A stretch of DNA of 23,225 nt from JAQVEB01 sp028698105 (lineage in GTDB: Bacteria > Bacteroidota > Bacteroidia > Bacteroidales > Dysgonomonadaceae), in the NCBI GenBank assembly GCA_964293155.1, contig CAXYYA010000050.1, forward strand, positions 1-23,225. The letters run 5' to 3'. Position numbers and translations under genes: made by a program. A model generated the notes under the pieces. That model did no database searches, was not told where the DNA came from, and saw only the letters and a list, made by a program, of their open reading frames with translations. This document shows, piece after piece, positions 8,552 through 16,706 of the stretch (the first letter of the stretch is position 1; every line of letters begins with the position of its first letter).

Positions 8552-9949
8552 ATGTATTTTAAATTTATTCACGACAATTCACTCGCTCAAAACAGCTATA
8601 TAATCGGTTGTCAGGCCGAAGGCGTAGCCGCCGTTATTGATCCGAAACGCGACATTGATACTTATCTGGATATTGCCGAAAACAACGGGTTAACCATCAC
8701 GCATATTCTGGAAACGCACATCCATGCCGATTTTCTGTGCGGCTCCCGCGAATTGGCGCAGGCAACCGGAGCGCAAATGTATCTTTCGGACGAAGGCGGC
8801 GCGGATGCCGCCTACGCATTTCCGCATCAGCCCTTGAAAAACGGCTCGGTAATGCGGCTGGGAAATATTGCGGTCGAAGTCCTGCACACGCCCGGACATA
8901 CGCCGGAGGCGTTGAGCTTCCTCGTTACCGACGAGTCCGCAACCCGCGAGCCGGTTATGCTCTTTACGGGTGATTTCTTTTTCGTGGGCGACGTGGGACG
9001 CCCCGATCTACCGGACAAACTCACGGGAACCACACACACTGCAACCCATGGCGCGAAAGACCAGCATGCTTCCGTTCAAAAACTGCTGCAACTGAACGAT
9101 CACCTGCAAATATGGCCGGGACACGGAGCCGGATCGTCGTGCGGCAAAGCGCTTGGCGCTGTTCCCATGACCACGCTGGGTTATGAGAAACACCGCAACT
9201 GGGCGCTGCAATTGAGCGAAGATCAGGATGAGTTTATCCGCGAACTGCTAAGCGGCCAACCGGAGCCCCCGAAGTATTTTCTGGAAATGAAGAAGCTGAA
9301 TAGCGTTAAAAACCGGAACATCCTGACGGATATCCCCAAACCGCGCCAACTCACCCGGAAAGAATTCGCCAGAGCGCGAAAAGATAAGTTGCCGCTCATA
9401 GACGCCCGGCCGTGGGAAAAATACATAAAAGGACATCTGAAAGAGGTGTGGAACATTACCAATGACGACTCTTTTGCGACGGAAATCGGCTGGTTGATGG
9501 ACTACGAAAGACCTTTTGTGATCATTGCCGGAAAAAAACAATGGAACGACATCACACGAAAACTCATGCGTATCGGGATGGACAATGTGCTTGGATTTGT
9601 TACCCCGAAACAACTGAAAACGTGGGAACCCAAAAACCGGATAACGGCACGAATCGTTAACAAAAAGGCGCTGCAAGAGGCATTGCACGACAAAACCGTT
9701 CAACTGATAGATGTAAGGAACCGGTCAGAATACGACGAAGGCCACATCGGACATGCCCAAAACATCCATTACGGCATGCTGGATGGCCATCTGTCCGAAA
9801 TTGACAAGGAGAAACGGCTTATACTCTATTGCCGCACGGGAGGAAGAGCCGCCGTGGCATACTCCTTTTTGCTTTCGCAAGGATTCGATAAGGTGTCTAT
9901 CTATCCCGGCGGCTGGGAAGAGTGGAACAACGCGCAAGCTGTGGATTGA
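8552..9949 (+). CDS. CstB-like persulfide dioxygenase with two rhodanese domains
   Basis: This 465-residue protein has an N-terminal metallo-beta-lactamase fold (about 1-250) followed by two rhodanese modules (about 265-355 and 368-462). The metal site is THIHAD (His56, His58, Asp60), His116, Asp141 and His191, as in ETHE1-type persulfide dioxygenases that oxidise glutathione or CoA persulfide to sulfite. The first rhodanese module has no Cys at the active-site loop. The second carries Cys427 in CRTGGRA. A dioxygenase, a dead rhodanese and a live rhodanese in that order match Staphylococcus aureus CstB, which couples persulfide oxidation to thiosulfate formation. The likely role is sulfide detoxification in the cytosol. 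It starts 7 nt after the GNAT gene and ends the dxs-trkA-GNAT run. Confidence 0.9.
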   Translation: MYFKFIHDNSLAQNSYIIGCQAEGVAAVIDPKRDIDTYLDIAENNGLTITHILETHIHADFLCGSRELAQATGAQMYLSDEGGADAAYAFPHQPLKNGSVMRLGNIAVEVLHTPGHTPEALSFLVTDESATREPVMLFTGDFFFVGDVGRPDLPDKLTGTTHTATHGAKDQHASVQKLLQLNDHLQIWPGHGAGSSCGKALGAVPMTTLGYEKHRNWALQLSEDQDEFIRELLSGQPEPPKYFLEMKKLNSVKNRNILTDIPKPRQLTRKEFARARKDKLPLIDARPWEKYIKGHLKEVWNITNDDSFATEIGWLMDYERPFVIIAGKKQWNDITRKLMRIGMDNVLGFVTPKQLKTWEPKNRITARIVNKKALQEALHDKTVQLIDVRNRSEYDEGHIGHAQNIHYGMLDGHLSEIDKEKRLILYCRTGGRAAVAYSFLLSQGFDKVSIYPGGWEEWNNAQAVD

Positions 9950-10024
9950 TCAATAGCTGTTATCCTGTTTCGCTATAAATAATGATAACCGTCCGCGCTT
10001 GTTCCTATTGTTGCCGAATCAGTC

Positions 10025-10209
10025 AGAGGTTGTGTAAATATCAAAACGGCGTAGCAATTTGTCATTTCGAACGGCGTTTGTAGCAGAGTGAGAAATCTAA
10101 CAACGTATAAAAATAGTCCCGATCGGTATCACTTCGTTACCAATGACAGATTTTGATAAATGTCTGACTTTGAGTTATTATGGATTTCTCACTTCGTTCG
10201 AAATGACAA
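10025..10209. repeat. Palindromic repeat module with inverted TTGTCATTTCGAACG arms
   Basis: TTGTCATTTCGAACG at 10059-10073, continuing to GAGTGAGAAATC by 10097, recurs inverted at 10182-10209 (reverse complement TTGTCATTTCGAACGAAG). The left arm has about 12 extra bases in the middle. A degenerate third copy (CACTTCGTTACCAATGACA) is at 10130-10148. The left edge, AGAGGTTGTGTAAA (10025-10038), matches the end sequence of the MITE-like element at 10403-10603. From memory, the TGTCATTTCGA...AGAAATC type is a recurrent intergenic family in Bacteroidetes genomes. No coding sequence is present. The only other thing seen in 9950-10024 is a weak inverted repeat (9959-9989). Confidence 0.75.
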
Positions 10210-10230
10210 CCGCAGATAGTTGGGCTTCAG

Positions 10231-10280
10231 GTCGGTTGTCATGTTGGAGCAAAGCGGAAATCCCGATTATCGGGGCCGAC
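10231..10280. repeat. Nested hairpin module
   Basis: GTCGG (10231-10235) pairs with CCGAC (10276-10280) around a further palindrome, CCCGAT-T-ATCGGG (10262-10274). The segment also begins with a TTGTCATG variant of the neighbouring repeat family. Downstream, AGAACT-AA-AGTTCT (10364-10377) forms a small hairpin ending in T residues. These look like separate mobile-repeat insertions stacked next to each other. Nothing coding is seen between 10281 and 10402. Confidence 0.55.
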
Positions 10281-10402
10281 GAAAGGAGGCATCTATTTAA
10301 TTAAATGGTTCTCCCGCCATCGCCTACGGCACGTCGGGATAACGGCTTTAGCCATGATAAATCAGAACTAAAGTTCTTTTAAAATGTTTCCTTGTTGTCT
10401 CC

Positions 10403-10603
10403 GCCTTAAAGAGGTTGTGTAAAAATGAAAATCTGATGTCTTTTTGTCACTCTGAACGCAGCTTTGCGGAGTGAAGAGTCTATCATTTATGACAAACAGA
10501 GATTCCTCCTATCGTCGGAATGACAAATTGATACTGTTGTGATGTTTTTTACACAGCCTCTAAAAAACGGAGTCAATTAATTTTCACACAGCCTCTTTAA
10601 GGC
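10403..10603. mobile_element. MITE-like element with 23-nt terminal inverted repeats
   Basis: The left end 10403-10425 (GCCTTAAAGAGGTTGTGT...) and the right end 10581-10603 are inverted copies matching at 21 of 23 positions. An internal right end at 10546-10561 (TTTTTACACAGCCTCT) matches the left end at 15 of 16, so a shorter element (10410-10561) is nested in a longer one. Inside, TTTGTCACTCTGAACG (10443-10458) faces CGTCGGAATGACAAA (10514-10528). There is no transposase ORF, so any movement would be in trans. No convincing target-site duplication was found. The right end lies 54 bp upstream of the preferred GH16 start. Confidence 0.7.
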
Positions 10604-10657
10604 ATGGCAATTAACGGTTCGGAACATTTACGGATAATCATAAAAAATTCAACAATT

Positions 10658-11455
10658 ATGAAAACAACAAACATGCTTACAGCCCTTTTCGCAGTAGCGA
10701 TCCTCTTGGGCAGTTGTAACTCCAAAGAGCTTCCCGGCGACTGGAAACTGGTATGGGAAGACGATTTTAACGGAAAAACACTCGACACTGCGCAATGGTC
10801 GAAAATCCCGCGCGGGAAAAGCGACTGGAACCGTCACATGAGCGATTACGATGCGCTGTATGCCGTGCGCGACGGAAACCTGGTGCTGCGCGGCATACAA
10901 AACAACGGCACGGTGCCCAGCGACACGGCTCCTTACCTCACCGGCGGCGTTTTTACGAAAGACAAAAAAACCTTCGGTTTCGGCAGGCTCGAGATCAAAG
11001 CGAAACTCAACGGCGCCAAGGGCGCGTGGCCCGCTTTCTGGATGCTGCCGAAAGACGCCAAATGGCCTGCCGGCGGCGAGATAGATATTATGGAAAGGTT
11101 AAGCAACGACGCGTATGTGTACCAAACCGTACACTCGTCCTATACGCACACGTTGGGCATAAAAGATAATCCGGTAGCCAGCATCATCGCCTCCATCCGC
11201 CCGTACGATTACAACGTGTTTGCGCTGGAAAAATACCCCGACAGCCTTGTGTTTTTCGTGAATAACACACGCACCAAAACGTATCCACGAATCGAAATTA
11301 CAGAAGAGGGACAGTTCCCTTTCAGTGAACAGGAATTTTACCTGTTGCTGGATATGCAGTTGGGCGGCAGTTGGGTCGGTGCGGTTGACCCGAACACGTT
11401 ACCCGTGGAAATGCAAATTGACTGGGTGCGGTTCTACGAAAAGAAAACGCCGTAA
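10658..11455 (+). CDS. GH16 family glycoside hydrolase, lipoprotein
   Basis: A 265-residue secreted lipoprotein with an N-terminal signal and lipobox LLGSC (Cys20), so it is anchored in a membrane and probably surface- or periplasm-facing. The GH16 active site GEIDIME (140-146) gives nucleophile Glu141, Asp143 and acid/base Glu146. LEIKAKL and PAFWMLP (111-131) are typical GH16 beta-jelly-roll strands. The family includes laminarinases, lichenases, agarases and porphyranases; the type here is closest in feel to beta-1,3(4)-glucanases, but substrate is not certain. I chose the ATG at 10658 because the lipoprotein signal begins there. An in-frame ATG at 10604 would add 18 residues with no signal character. 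It converges with the ThuA gene, with 1 nt between the two stop codons. No SusCD pair is present. Confidence 0.92.
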   Translation: MKTTNMLTALFAVAILLGSCNSKELPGDWKLVWEDDFNGKTLDTAQWSKIPRGKSDWNRHMSDYDALYAVRDGNLVLRGIQNNGTVPSDTAPYLTGGVFTKDKKTFGFGRLEIKAKLNGAKGAWPAFWMLPKDAKWPAGGEIDIMERLSNDAYVYQTVHSSYTHTLGIKDNPVASIIASIRPYDYNVFALEKYPDSLVFFVNNTRTKTYPRIEITEEGQFPFSEQEFYLLLDMQLGGSWVGAVDPNTLPVEMQIDWVRFYEKKTP

Positions 11456-11456
11456 A

Positions 11457-12260
11457 TTATCTATACACCGCCCGTGTAAGCTTTTCCTGAGGACGGTATT
11501 TACTTTCTGCCGCCCACCGTATGCCCCGTTTTTGTATTTCAAGCGCTTCGGGAACGTCAAAATCTTTCATCACGTGGCCAAGCGAGGAATAAAACACGCG
11601 TCCTTTTCCGTAATATTTTTTCCAGGCCACGGGAACGGTGTTTTCGTCAATCCATGCGGCGTGATCGCCGTTAAAAGTGGTTGTGGCAAGCACTTTTACG
11701 TTGGGATCAATGTGCATGTAATATTGTTCGGAGTGCATGTCGAAATCCTTCAGGCCTTTGGTCACCTCATCCCGACGATCGGTGATGTGCACACGATAGT
11801 CAATAACGCCACCGGGATGTGCCACCCACTGGCCGCCGACCATAAATTGATATTCGGTGTTTTCGCGGAACGAATCTCCGCTGCCGCCATGCCATCCGGC
11901 GAAGCCGCAACCGTTCTTCACAGCGGTTAACAGCCCTTTTTCCTGTTCGGGCGTAATTTTTCCCATCGTCCAAACTTGGATAATGAGATCGAGCGATTTC
12001 ATCAGCGCTTCGTCCGTGTAACTGTCCAGGTTATCGGAAACGGTTACATCCGCTCCTTTCGAGCGTAGCCAGGGGACAAAAATATCAAGGGACTGTTTCG
12101 GTTCGTGGCCGTCCCATCCGCCCCAAACGTACAGAATTTTCTTGTTCTTCAACGGAGATGCTAAATTTGTCTTCGTTTTACCGATTATTTCGTTCGGGAA
12201 TAAAACAGTGGCAGCGCCAACTACGGCTGCGGTTTTCAGGAAATCTCTTCGGGGTATCAT
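11457..12260 (-). CDS. Tat-exported ThuA domain protein
   Basis: A 267-residue protein with a twin-arginine signal (RRDFLK at 4-9, then a hydrophobic stretch to about 21), implying export in a folded state. The rest is a ThuA domain, which has a class I glutamine-amidotransferase-like fold. Visible marks are KILYVWGGWDGHEP (41-54), GWHGG (122-126) and a late Gly-Lys-Gly-Arg strand (218-221). ThuA-like domains are common in carbohydrate-related gene clusters of Bacteroidetes, often beside glycoside hydrolases or dehydrogenases, but their reaction is poorly defined. It lies 12 nt after queF in the same direction and ends against the GH16 gene. A sugar-related role is a guess from that neighbour. 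Confidence 0.85.
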   Translation of the reverse strand: MIPRRDFLKTAAVVGAATVLFPNEIIGKTKTNLASPLKNKKILYVWGGWDGHEPKQSLDIFVPWLRSKGADVTVSDNLDSYTDEALMKSLDLIIQVWTMGKITPEQEKGLLTAVKNGCGFAGWHGGSGDSFRENTEYQFMVGGQWVAHPGGVIDYRVHITDRRDEVTKGLKDFDMHSEQYYMHIDPNVKVLATTTFNGDHAAWIDENTVPVAWKKYYGKGRVFYSSLGHVMKDFDVPEALEIQKRGIRWAAESKYRPQEKLTRAVYR

Positions 12261-12272
12261 AAGCTCGGTTTT

Positions 12273-12737
12273 TTAGCGTGGAAATGTATGGTTGAATAAC
12301 CGCTCTTCGGCGAGTTTTTCGTATTTCGTGCTTTTGCGCCCGTAATTGGCGTAAGGATAGATACTTATGCCGCCGCGCGGCGTGAAAATGCCGGTAACTT
12401 CAATGTATTTCGGGTCCATCAACCCGATAAGGTCTTTCATAATGATGTTCACGCAGTCTTCGTGGAATGCGCCGTGGTTGCGAAAACTGAAAAGATAGAG
12501 CTTGAGGCTTTTGCTCTCTACCATTTTCACATCGGGGATATAGTCAATGCGGATGGTGGCAAAATCCGGTTGCCCCGTTATCGGACAAAGACTCGTGAAT
12601 TCGGGACAATCGAACGTCACCCGGTAATCGTTTCCCCGATGTTTGTTTTCAAACGCTTCCAATACGTCGGGCGCGTAATCCTGTTTGAACACCGTTTTGC
12701 CTCCCAGATGGCTCAATCCGGCTATTTCGTTTTCCAT
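12273..12737 (-). CDS. queF: NADPH-dependent 7-cyano-7-deazaguanine reductase QueF
   Basis: This enzyme reduces the nitrile of preQ0 to preQ1 in queuosine biosynthesis, using two NADPH. At 154 residues it is the short, single-module (YkvM-type) form. The catalytic Cys51 lies in LCPITGQPD with Asp58, the family motif ESKSLK is at 74-79, and the substrate-binding HED (92-94) follows FRNHGAF. No queC, queD or queE is nearby. It sits 12 nt downstream of the DUF202 gene and 12 nt upstream of the ThuA gene. I looked for a preQ1 riboswitch in the gap before it and upstream of the DUF202 gene and saw none. Confidence 0.95.
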   Translation of the reverse strand: MENEIAGLSHLGGKTVFKQDYAPDVLEAFENKHRGNDYRVTFDCPEFTSLCPITGQPDFATIRIDYIPDVKMVESKSLKLYLFSFRNHGAFHEDCVNIIMKDLIGLMDPKYIEVTGIFTPRGGISIYPYANYGRKSTKYEKLAEERLFNHTFPR

Positions 12738-12749
12738 AACGTTTTGTTT

Positions 12750-13136
12750 TTAGATGTTGGAGAATAAGTAGAAAATAAGTAAACTGCTAAGCACAACAAC
12801 CAGCAAAGTGAGTGTGAGATTTAACGATTGAGACGACTTATAAGATTCGTTTTCAATTTGTTGATGGACTTTGTAGAACTGAACATATCCTAAAATGGCT
12901 GCAAGTGCACCCAATATCACCATAAAAATACCAACAATAACGGATTCACGTGTGTTGTTTTTGACGGTTTGCCCCACCATTTGCGTCATTTCCCGTAAGA
13001 AAACGGCAAATTTCACGATTACAAAGCCAAATCCCATCAAGGCGATGCTGGTGCGTATCCATGCCAGAAATGTGCGTTGGTTGGCTAAATGATCGCTCAC
13101 CTTCGGTTTGCGCTTGTCGGTTTTGTCATTTTCCAT
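12750..13136 (-). CDS. DUF202 / YidH family inner-membrane protein
   Basis: A 128-residue protein with three probable transmembrane helices (about 28-47, 66-87 and 106-126) after a charged cytosolic N-terminus. The DUF202 signature is clear as LANQRTFLAWIRTSIALMGFG (17-37). The function of the family is not established. It is the first gene of the leftward DUF202-queF-ThuA run and is divergent from ku, 129 nt away. A good TAnnTTTG element is 19 nt upstream of the start. Its position with queF is probably chance co-transcription. Confidence 0.88.
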   Translation of the reverse strand: MENDKTDKRKPKVSDHLANQRTFLAWIRTSIALMGFGFVIVKFAVFLREMTQMVGQTVKNNTRESVIVGIFMVILGALAAILGYVQFYKVHQQIENESYKSSQSLNLTLTLLVVVLSSLLIFYLFSNI

Positions 13137-13154
13137 CTATGCAATATCTTTCTT

Positions 13155-13185
13155 CAAAAATACGACGAAAAAAGATAGCATAAAA
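13155..13185 (-). promoter_or_regulatory. Bacteroidetes-type promoter for DUF202-queF-ThuA
   Basis: On the minus strand a perfect TAnnTTTG (TATTTTTG, plus-strand 13155-13162) is preceded 19 nt upstream by TTTT (13182-13185), a 3-of-4 match to the -33 TTTG. Transcription would start about 10-15 nt before the DUF202 ATG, leaving a very short leader. The sequence and the divergent gene arrangement agree. Confidence 0.5.
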
Positions 13186-13265
13186 ATTTTTGACGGAATA
13201 AATGAAAGTTATCGTATCGAACCAATTTGTTTTGAATAGTGTTTTATAATAAAAATACGGTTATT

Positions 13266-14039
13266 ATGAGATCAATTTGGAACGGAGCCATCGGATTCGG
13301 GCTGGTGAACATTCCGGTTAAGATGTACTCGGCAACCGAGAGCAGCACGCTTGACCTCGATATGTTGGATAAAAGCGATTTGTCGAACATAAAGTTTAAG
13401 CGCGTGAACGAAAAAACCGGCAAGGAAGTTGATTGGGAAAACATTGTAAAGGGATATAAGCTCGATGACCGGTATATCGTACTGGACGATGAGGATTTTG
13501 AAGCGGCAAGCCCCGAAAAGAGCCGTGTGTTTTCCATTCAGCAGTTTGTGGAAGAGGATGAGATCGAAAGCGTCTATTTTGAGACGCCTTATTTTCTGGA
13601 GCCGCAGAAAAACGGCGAAAATGCATATATGCTGTTGGTGGAAGCGCTGAAGAAGACGAAAAAAGTAGGCGTGGGAACGTTCGTGATGCGGAATAAAGAG
13701 ATACTCGGCATTGTAAAACCTTATCACGATTTGCTCATCATCAACAAAATACGTTTTCCCGAAGAACTCCGCGAATACGATGAACTGAAAGTTCCGGAGA
13801 TAAAAGCAAAACCGGGTGAGCTCAAGATGGCTGTTACCCTTATCGAGCAAAATTCGGAAAAGTTCAATCCCGAACAGTATCAGGATTCGTATAACGCCGA
13901 TCTGCTGAAGATCATCCAACAAAAAGCCAAAGGCAAAAAACCGAAAACGGTAAAAGCCGAAGAAACAACGGATAAAACCATCGATTTGATGGCAAAACTC
14001 AAAGCGAGCCTCGAAAAATCGAAGAAAAAAGTGTCCTGA
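13266..14039 (+). CDS. ku: Bacterial non-homologous end-joining protein Ku
   Basis: This 257-residue homodimeric protein encircles DNA ends and recruits LigD. The family N-terminus is RSIWNGAIGFGLVNIPVKMY (2-21), and the core beta-barrel region runs to about 215. The C-terminal tail (about 217-257) is Lys-rich, as in Ku proteins that use it for DNA binding and LigD contact. I place the start at ATG 13266 because the conserved MRSIWNG begins there; a GTG at 13239 would add nine unrelated residues. The stop overlaps the ligD ATG by one base, so the two are translationally coupled. Ku-LigD is sporadic in Bacteroidales. Confidence 0.96.
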   Translation: MRSIWNGAIGFGLVNIPVKMYSATESSTLDLDMLDKSDLSNIKFKRVNEKTGKEVDWENIVKGYKLDDRYIVLDDEDFEAASPEKSRVFSIQQFVEEDEIESVYFETPYFLEPQKNGENAYMLLVEALKKTKKVGVGTFVMRNKEILGIVKPYHDLLIINKIRFPEELREYDELKVPEIKAKPGELKMAVTLIEQNSEKFNPEQYQDSYNADLLKIIQQKAKGKKPKTVKAEETTDKTIDLMAKLKASLEKSKKKVS

Positions 14040-16579
14040 TGTCGTTAGATACGTATAAAAAGAAACGCGATTTCACCCGGACTTCCGAACCCGAAGAAGG
14101 TGATTCCGGATCGGGCAACCGGCTTTTGTTCGTTATTCAGCGCCATGCGGCGAGGCGCCTGCACTACGATTTCCGCCTGGAGATGGAGGGCGTGCTCAAG
14201 AGTTGGGCGGTACCTAAAGGGCCATCGCTCAACCCGGCCGACAAACGTCTGGCCATGATGGTGGAAGACCATCCGTTCTCATACCGCACATTCGAGGGCA
14301 CCATCCCCGAAGGAAGCTACGGAGCGGGCGAAGTGGAAATCTGGGACGAAGGTTTTTACGAACCGTTAAACCACGAAAAAGGCAAAACCGACAACGAAAC
14401 GCTGCTTAAAGAACTAAAGAACGGCTCCATAAAAATAATTCTACACGGCAAAAAACTGAACGGCGAATTCGCGCTCGTGAAAATGCACGGCGCAAAGGAC
14501 GAGAACGCATGGCTGCTCATCAAGCACAACGACCGCTATGCCGTTCACGATGCTTACGACGCCGAAAACGAAACCTCTTCCGCATCCAAAGTGACGAAAC
14601 TTGCGGAGAAAAAGTATCGGGATTTTGAAAAACCCGCGAAGGATACATCCAAAAAACCGTACTCCGTTTCTTACCTGTCCGGGCAAAAAAAACTCTCCGA
14701 GTTTATAAAACCCATGCTGGCAAGCACCGCCGAAGAACCATTTGACGGCGACGAATGGGTTTTCGAAATTAAATGGGACGGGTACCGCGCCATTGCCGAC
14801 CTCACCGGTCACGATGTGCAGCTCTATTCCCGCAACGGATTGTCGTTCAAGGGAAAATACCCAGCCATTGAAGCCGCGCTCAGCAAACAGGAACACAAAA
14901 TGATCCTGGACGGCGAGATCGTCGCGTACAACGAAGACGATACCCCCGATTTCCAGACCTTGCAGCATTTCGGCGAAAACCCGCAAGCTCCGCTTATTTT
15001 CCACGTGTTCGATCTGCTGCACCTCAACGGGCACAGCACCGAAAGCCTTACGCTACTGCAACGCAAGGAACTGCTGAAGGAGGCGCTCACGGAAACGCCC
15101 CACCTGAAATTCAGCGACCACGTGGAAAACGACGGGAAAGCGTTTTACGACACCATTCAAAAAAACAACCTCGAGGGTATGATGGCAAAGAAAAAATCGG
15201 GTGTGTACCACGAAGGCATCCGCAGTGCGGAGTGGCTGAAAATAAAGAACCATAAGACCGACGAGGCGGTCATCGCCGGCTATACCCAACCGCGCGGTTC
15301 CCGCAGCTATTTCGGGTCGCTTATCCTCGGCAAGTATCATAACGGAGAACTGCGTTACGCAGGGCATGCGGGGACCGGATTCAACGAAAAATCGCTGAAG
15401 GAAATGTATGCGATGTTGCAGCCGCTCGTGTCGGAGAAAATGCCTTTCAACACGAAACCCGCTACCAACGCGCCTCCCACGTGGGTGAAACCCGAGTTGG
15501 TGGCTTCCATCAAATACGACCGGATCACGGACGACGGCCTTTTTCGCCACCCGGTCTTTCTGGGCATTCGGGAAGATATTTCCGCGATAGACCTGTACAC
15601 CGACAGTTTGCCGGACGCCGCGTCACAGGAGCAAAAAACCGCGGCCGCAACCACGGCTTCCGCAACGCAGGAATCCGGCGGAGCCGAAAACGAAGTAAAA
15701 TATACCAACCTCCACAAACTCTACTGGAAAAAGGAAAAGATCACCAAAGGCGATCTGGTCGCTTACTACCTGTCCGTGAGCGACTATATTCTGCCGCACC
15801 TCCGGGACAGAGCGCAATCGCTGCACCGGTTTCCCGACGGCATAGACGGACTCAGTTTTTACCACAAGGACGCCGGCAAAGATGCGCCCTCGTGGGTGCA
15901 GACCGTGCGCATTTTTTCGGAATCCAACAACAAGGAGATCGAATACGTGGTCTGCAACAACAAGGAAACGCTCGGTTATCTCATCAACCTCGGATGCATC
16001 GAACTGAATCCGTGGAACAACCGCGTGCAGCTCTCGGACAATCCCGATTACCTGATCATTGATCTTGATCCGTCCGACAAAAACACCTTCCGGCAAGTGG
16101 TGGAAGCGGCAAAAGCAACCAAAGAAGTGTTGGACGCGCTGCAAGTAACTGCCTACTGCAAAACATCGGGTAGCACCGGCATTCATATTTTTGTGCCGAT
16201 GGGCGCGCAGTACGAATATGATCAGGTGCGCGATTTTGGCCTCATCGTGGGTCAACTGGTCAATCAGCGGCTGCCCGAAATCACCACGCTCGAACGAACG
16301 CTGAGCAAACGCGGCCCGAGAATTTACCTGGATTACCTGCAAAACCGCACGGGGCAAACCGTGGCAAGCGTGTACAGCGTCCGTCCGAAACCGGGAGCAA
16401 CCGTCTCCATGCCGCTGGAGTGGAATGAGCTCACAAGCGATTTATCCGTAAAGGATTTCACGATTAAAAACGCTCTTTCGCGCCTGACAAAGAAAGGAGA
16501 TATTTTTAAACCTGTACTCCAAAACGGCATTGATCTGGAAAAAACCATCAACAAACTGCTGAATAAAGAAACAAGTTGA
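14039..16579 (+). CDS. ligD: Multifunctional DNA ligase D, order PE-LIG-POL
   Basis: This 846-residue enzyme does end-processing, gap-filling and sealing in NHEJ. The N-terminal 3'-phosphoesterase (about 25-175) has His36, His42, Asp44, Arg46 and His78, offset by six from the Pseudomonas aeruginosa active-site residues. The ATP-dependent ligase (about 220-525) has nucleophile Lys245 in EIKWDGYR, followed by the oligonucleotide-binding domain. A low-complexity Ala/Thr linker (about 527-550) leads to the primase-like polymerase (about 555-846), with metal-binding Asp675 and Asp677 in IIDLDP and SGSTGIHIFVP (710-720). All three modules look intact, in the Pseudomonas-type order rather than the mycobacterial POL-PE-LIG. 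Its ATG overlaps the ku stop. Confidence 0.96.
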   Translation: MSLDTYKKKRDFTRTSEPEEGDSGSGNRLLFVIQRHAARRLHYDFRLEMEGVLKSWAVPKGPSLNPADKRLAMMVEDHPFSYRTFEGTIPEGSYGAGEVEIWDEGFYEPLNHEKGKTDNETLLKELKNGSIKIILHGKKLNGEFALVKMHGAKDENAWLLIKHNDRYAVHDAYDAENETSSASKVTKLAEKKYRDFEKPAKDTSKKPYSVSYLSGQKKLSEFIKPMLASTAEEPFDGDEWVFEIKWDGYRAIADLTGHDVQLYSRNGLSFKGKYPAIEAALSKQEHKMILDGEIVAYNEDDTPDFQTLQHFGENPQAPLIFHVFDLLHLNGHSTESLTLLQRKELLKEALTETPHLKFSDHVENDGKAFYDTIQKNNLEGMMAKKKSGVYHEGIRSAEWLKIKNHKTDEAVIAGYTQPRGSRSYFGSLILGKYHNGELRYAGHAGTGFNEKSLKEMYAMLQPLVSEKMPFNTKPATNAPPTWVKPELVASIKYDRITDDGLFRHPVFLGIREDISAIDLYTDSLPDAASQEQKTAAATTASATQESGGAENEVKYTNLHKLYWKKEKITKGDLVAYYLSVSDYILPHLRDRAQSLHRFPDGIDGLSFYHKDAGKDAPSWVQTVRIFSESNNKEIEYVVCNNKETLGYLINLGCIELNPWNNRVQLSDNPDYLIIDLDPSDKNTFRQVVEAAKATKEVLDALQVTAYCKTSGSTGIHIFVPMGAQYEYDQVRDFGLIVGQLVNQRLPEITTLERTLSKRGPRIYLDYLQNRTGQTVASVYSVRPKPGATVSMPLEWNELTSDLSVKDFTIKNALSRLTKKGDIFKPVLQNGIDLEKTINKLLNKETS

Positions 16580-16586
16580 CTTATTA

Positions 16587-16611
16587 CGAACGTTAATTTT
16601 CCTTACGTTCG
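16587..16611 (+). other. Hairpin after ligD
   Basis: CGAACG (16587-16592) pairs with CGTTCG (16606-16611), extended by one more base pair inside. It lies 7 nt after the ligD stop, where a terminator would be expected, but no T-run follows. It may slow or stabilise the transcript end. A second palindrome, CATTCC-C-GGAATG, is at 16662-16674. Confidence 0.35.
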
Positions 16612-16706
16612 CCTGCTTCCCCGAAACAAAAAAGTAAGAGGACACGTTTTATAATAAACAACATTCCCGGAATGGTCGGAATAACAATACATAAAACAAC
16701 AAAACA

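Noticed and set aside
10604..10657. Upstream ATG for the GH16 gene
   Set aside because: It would bury the lipoprotein signal 18 residues inside the protein, and the ATG touches the MITE end.
12738..13238. preQ1 riboswitch controlling queF
   Set aside because: Neither the 12-nt gap before queF nor the 102 nt upstream of the DUF202 gene shows the expected aptamer hairpin and A-rich tail.
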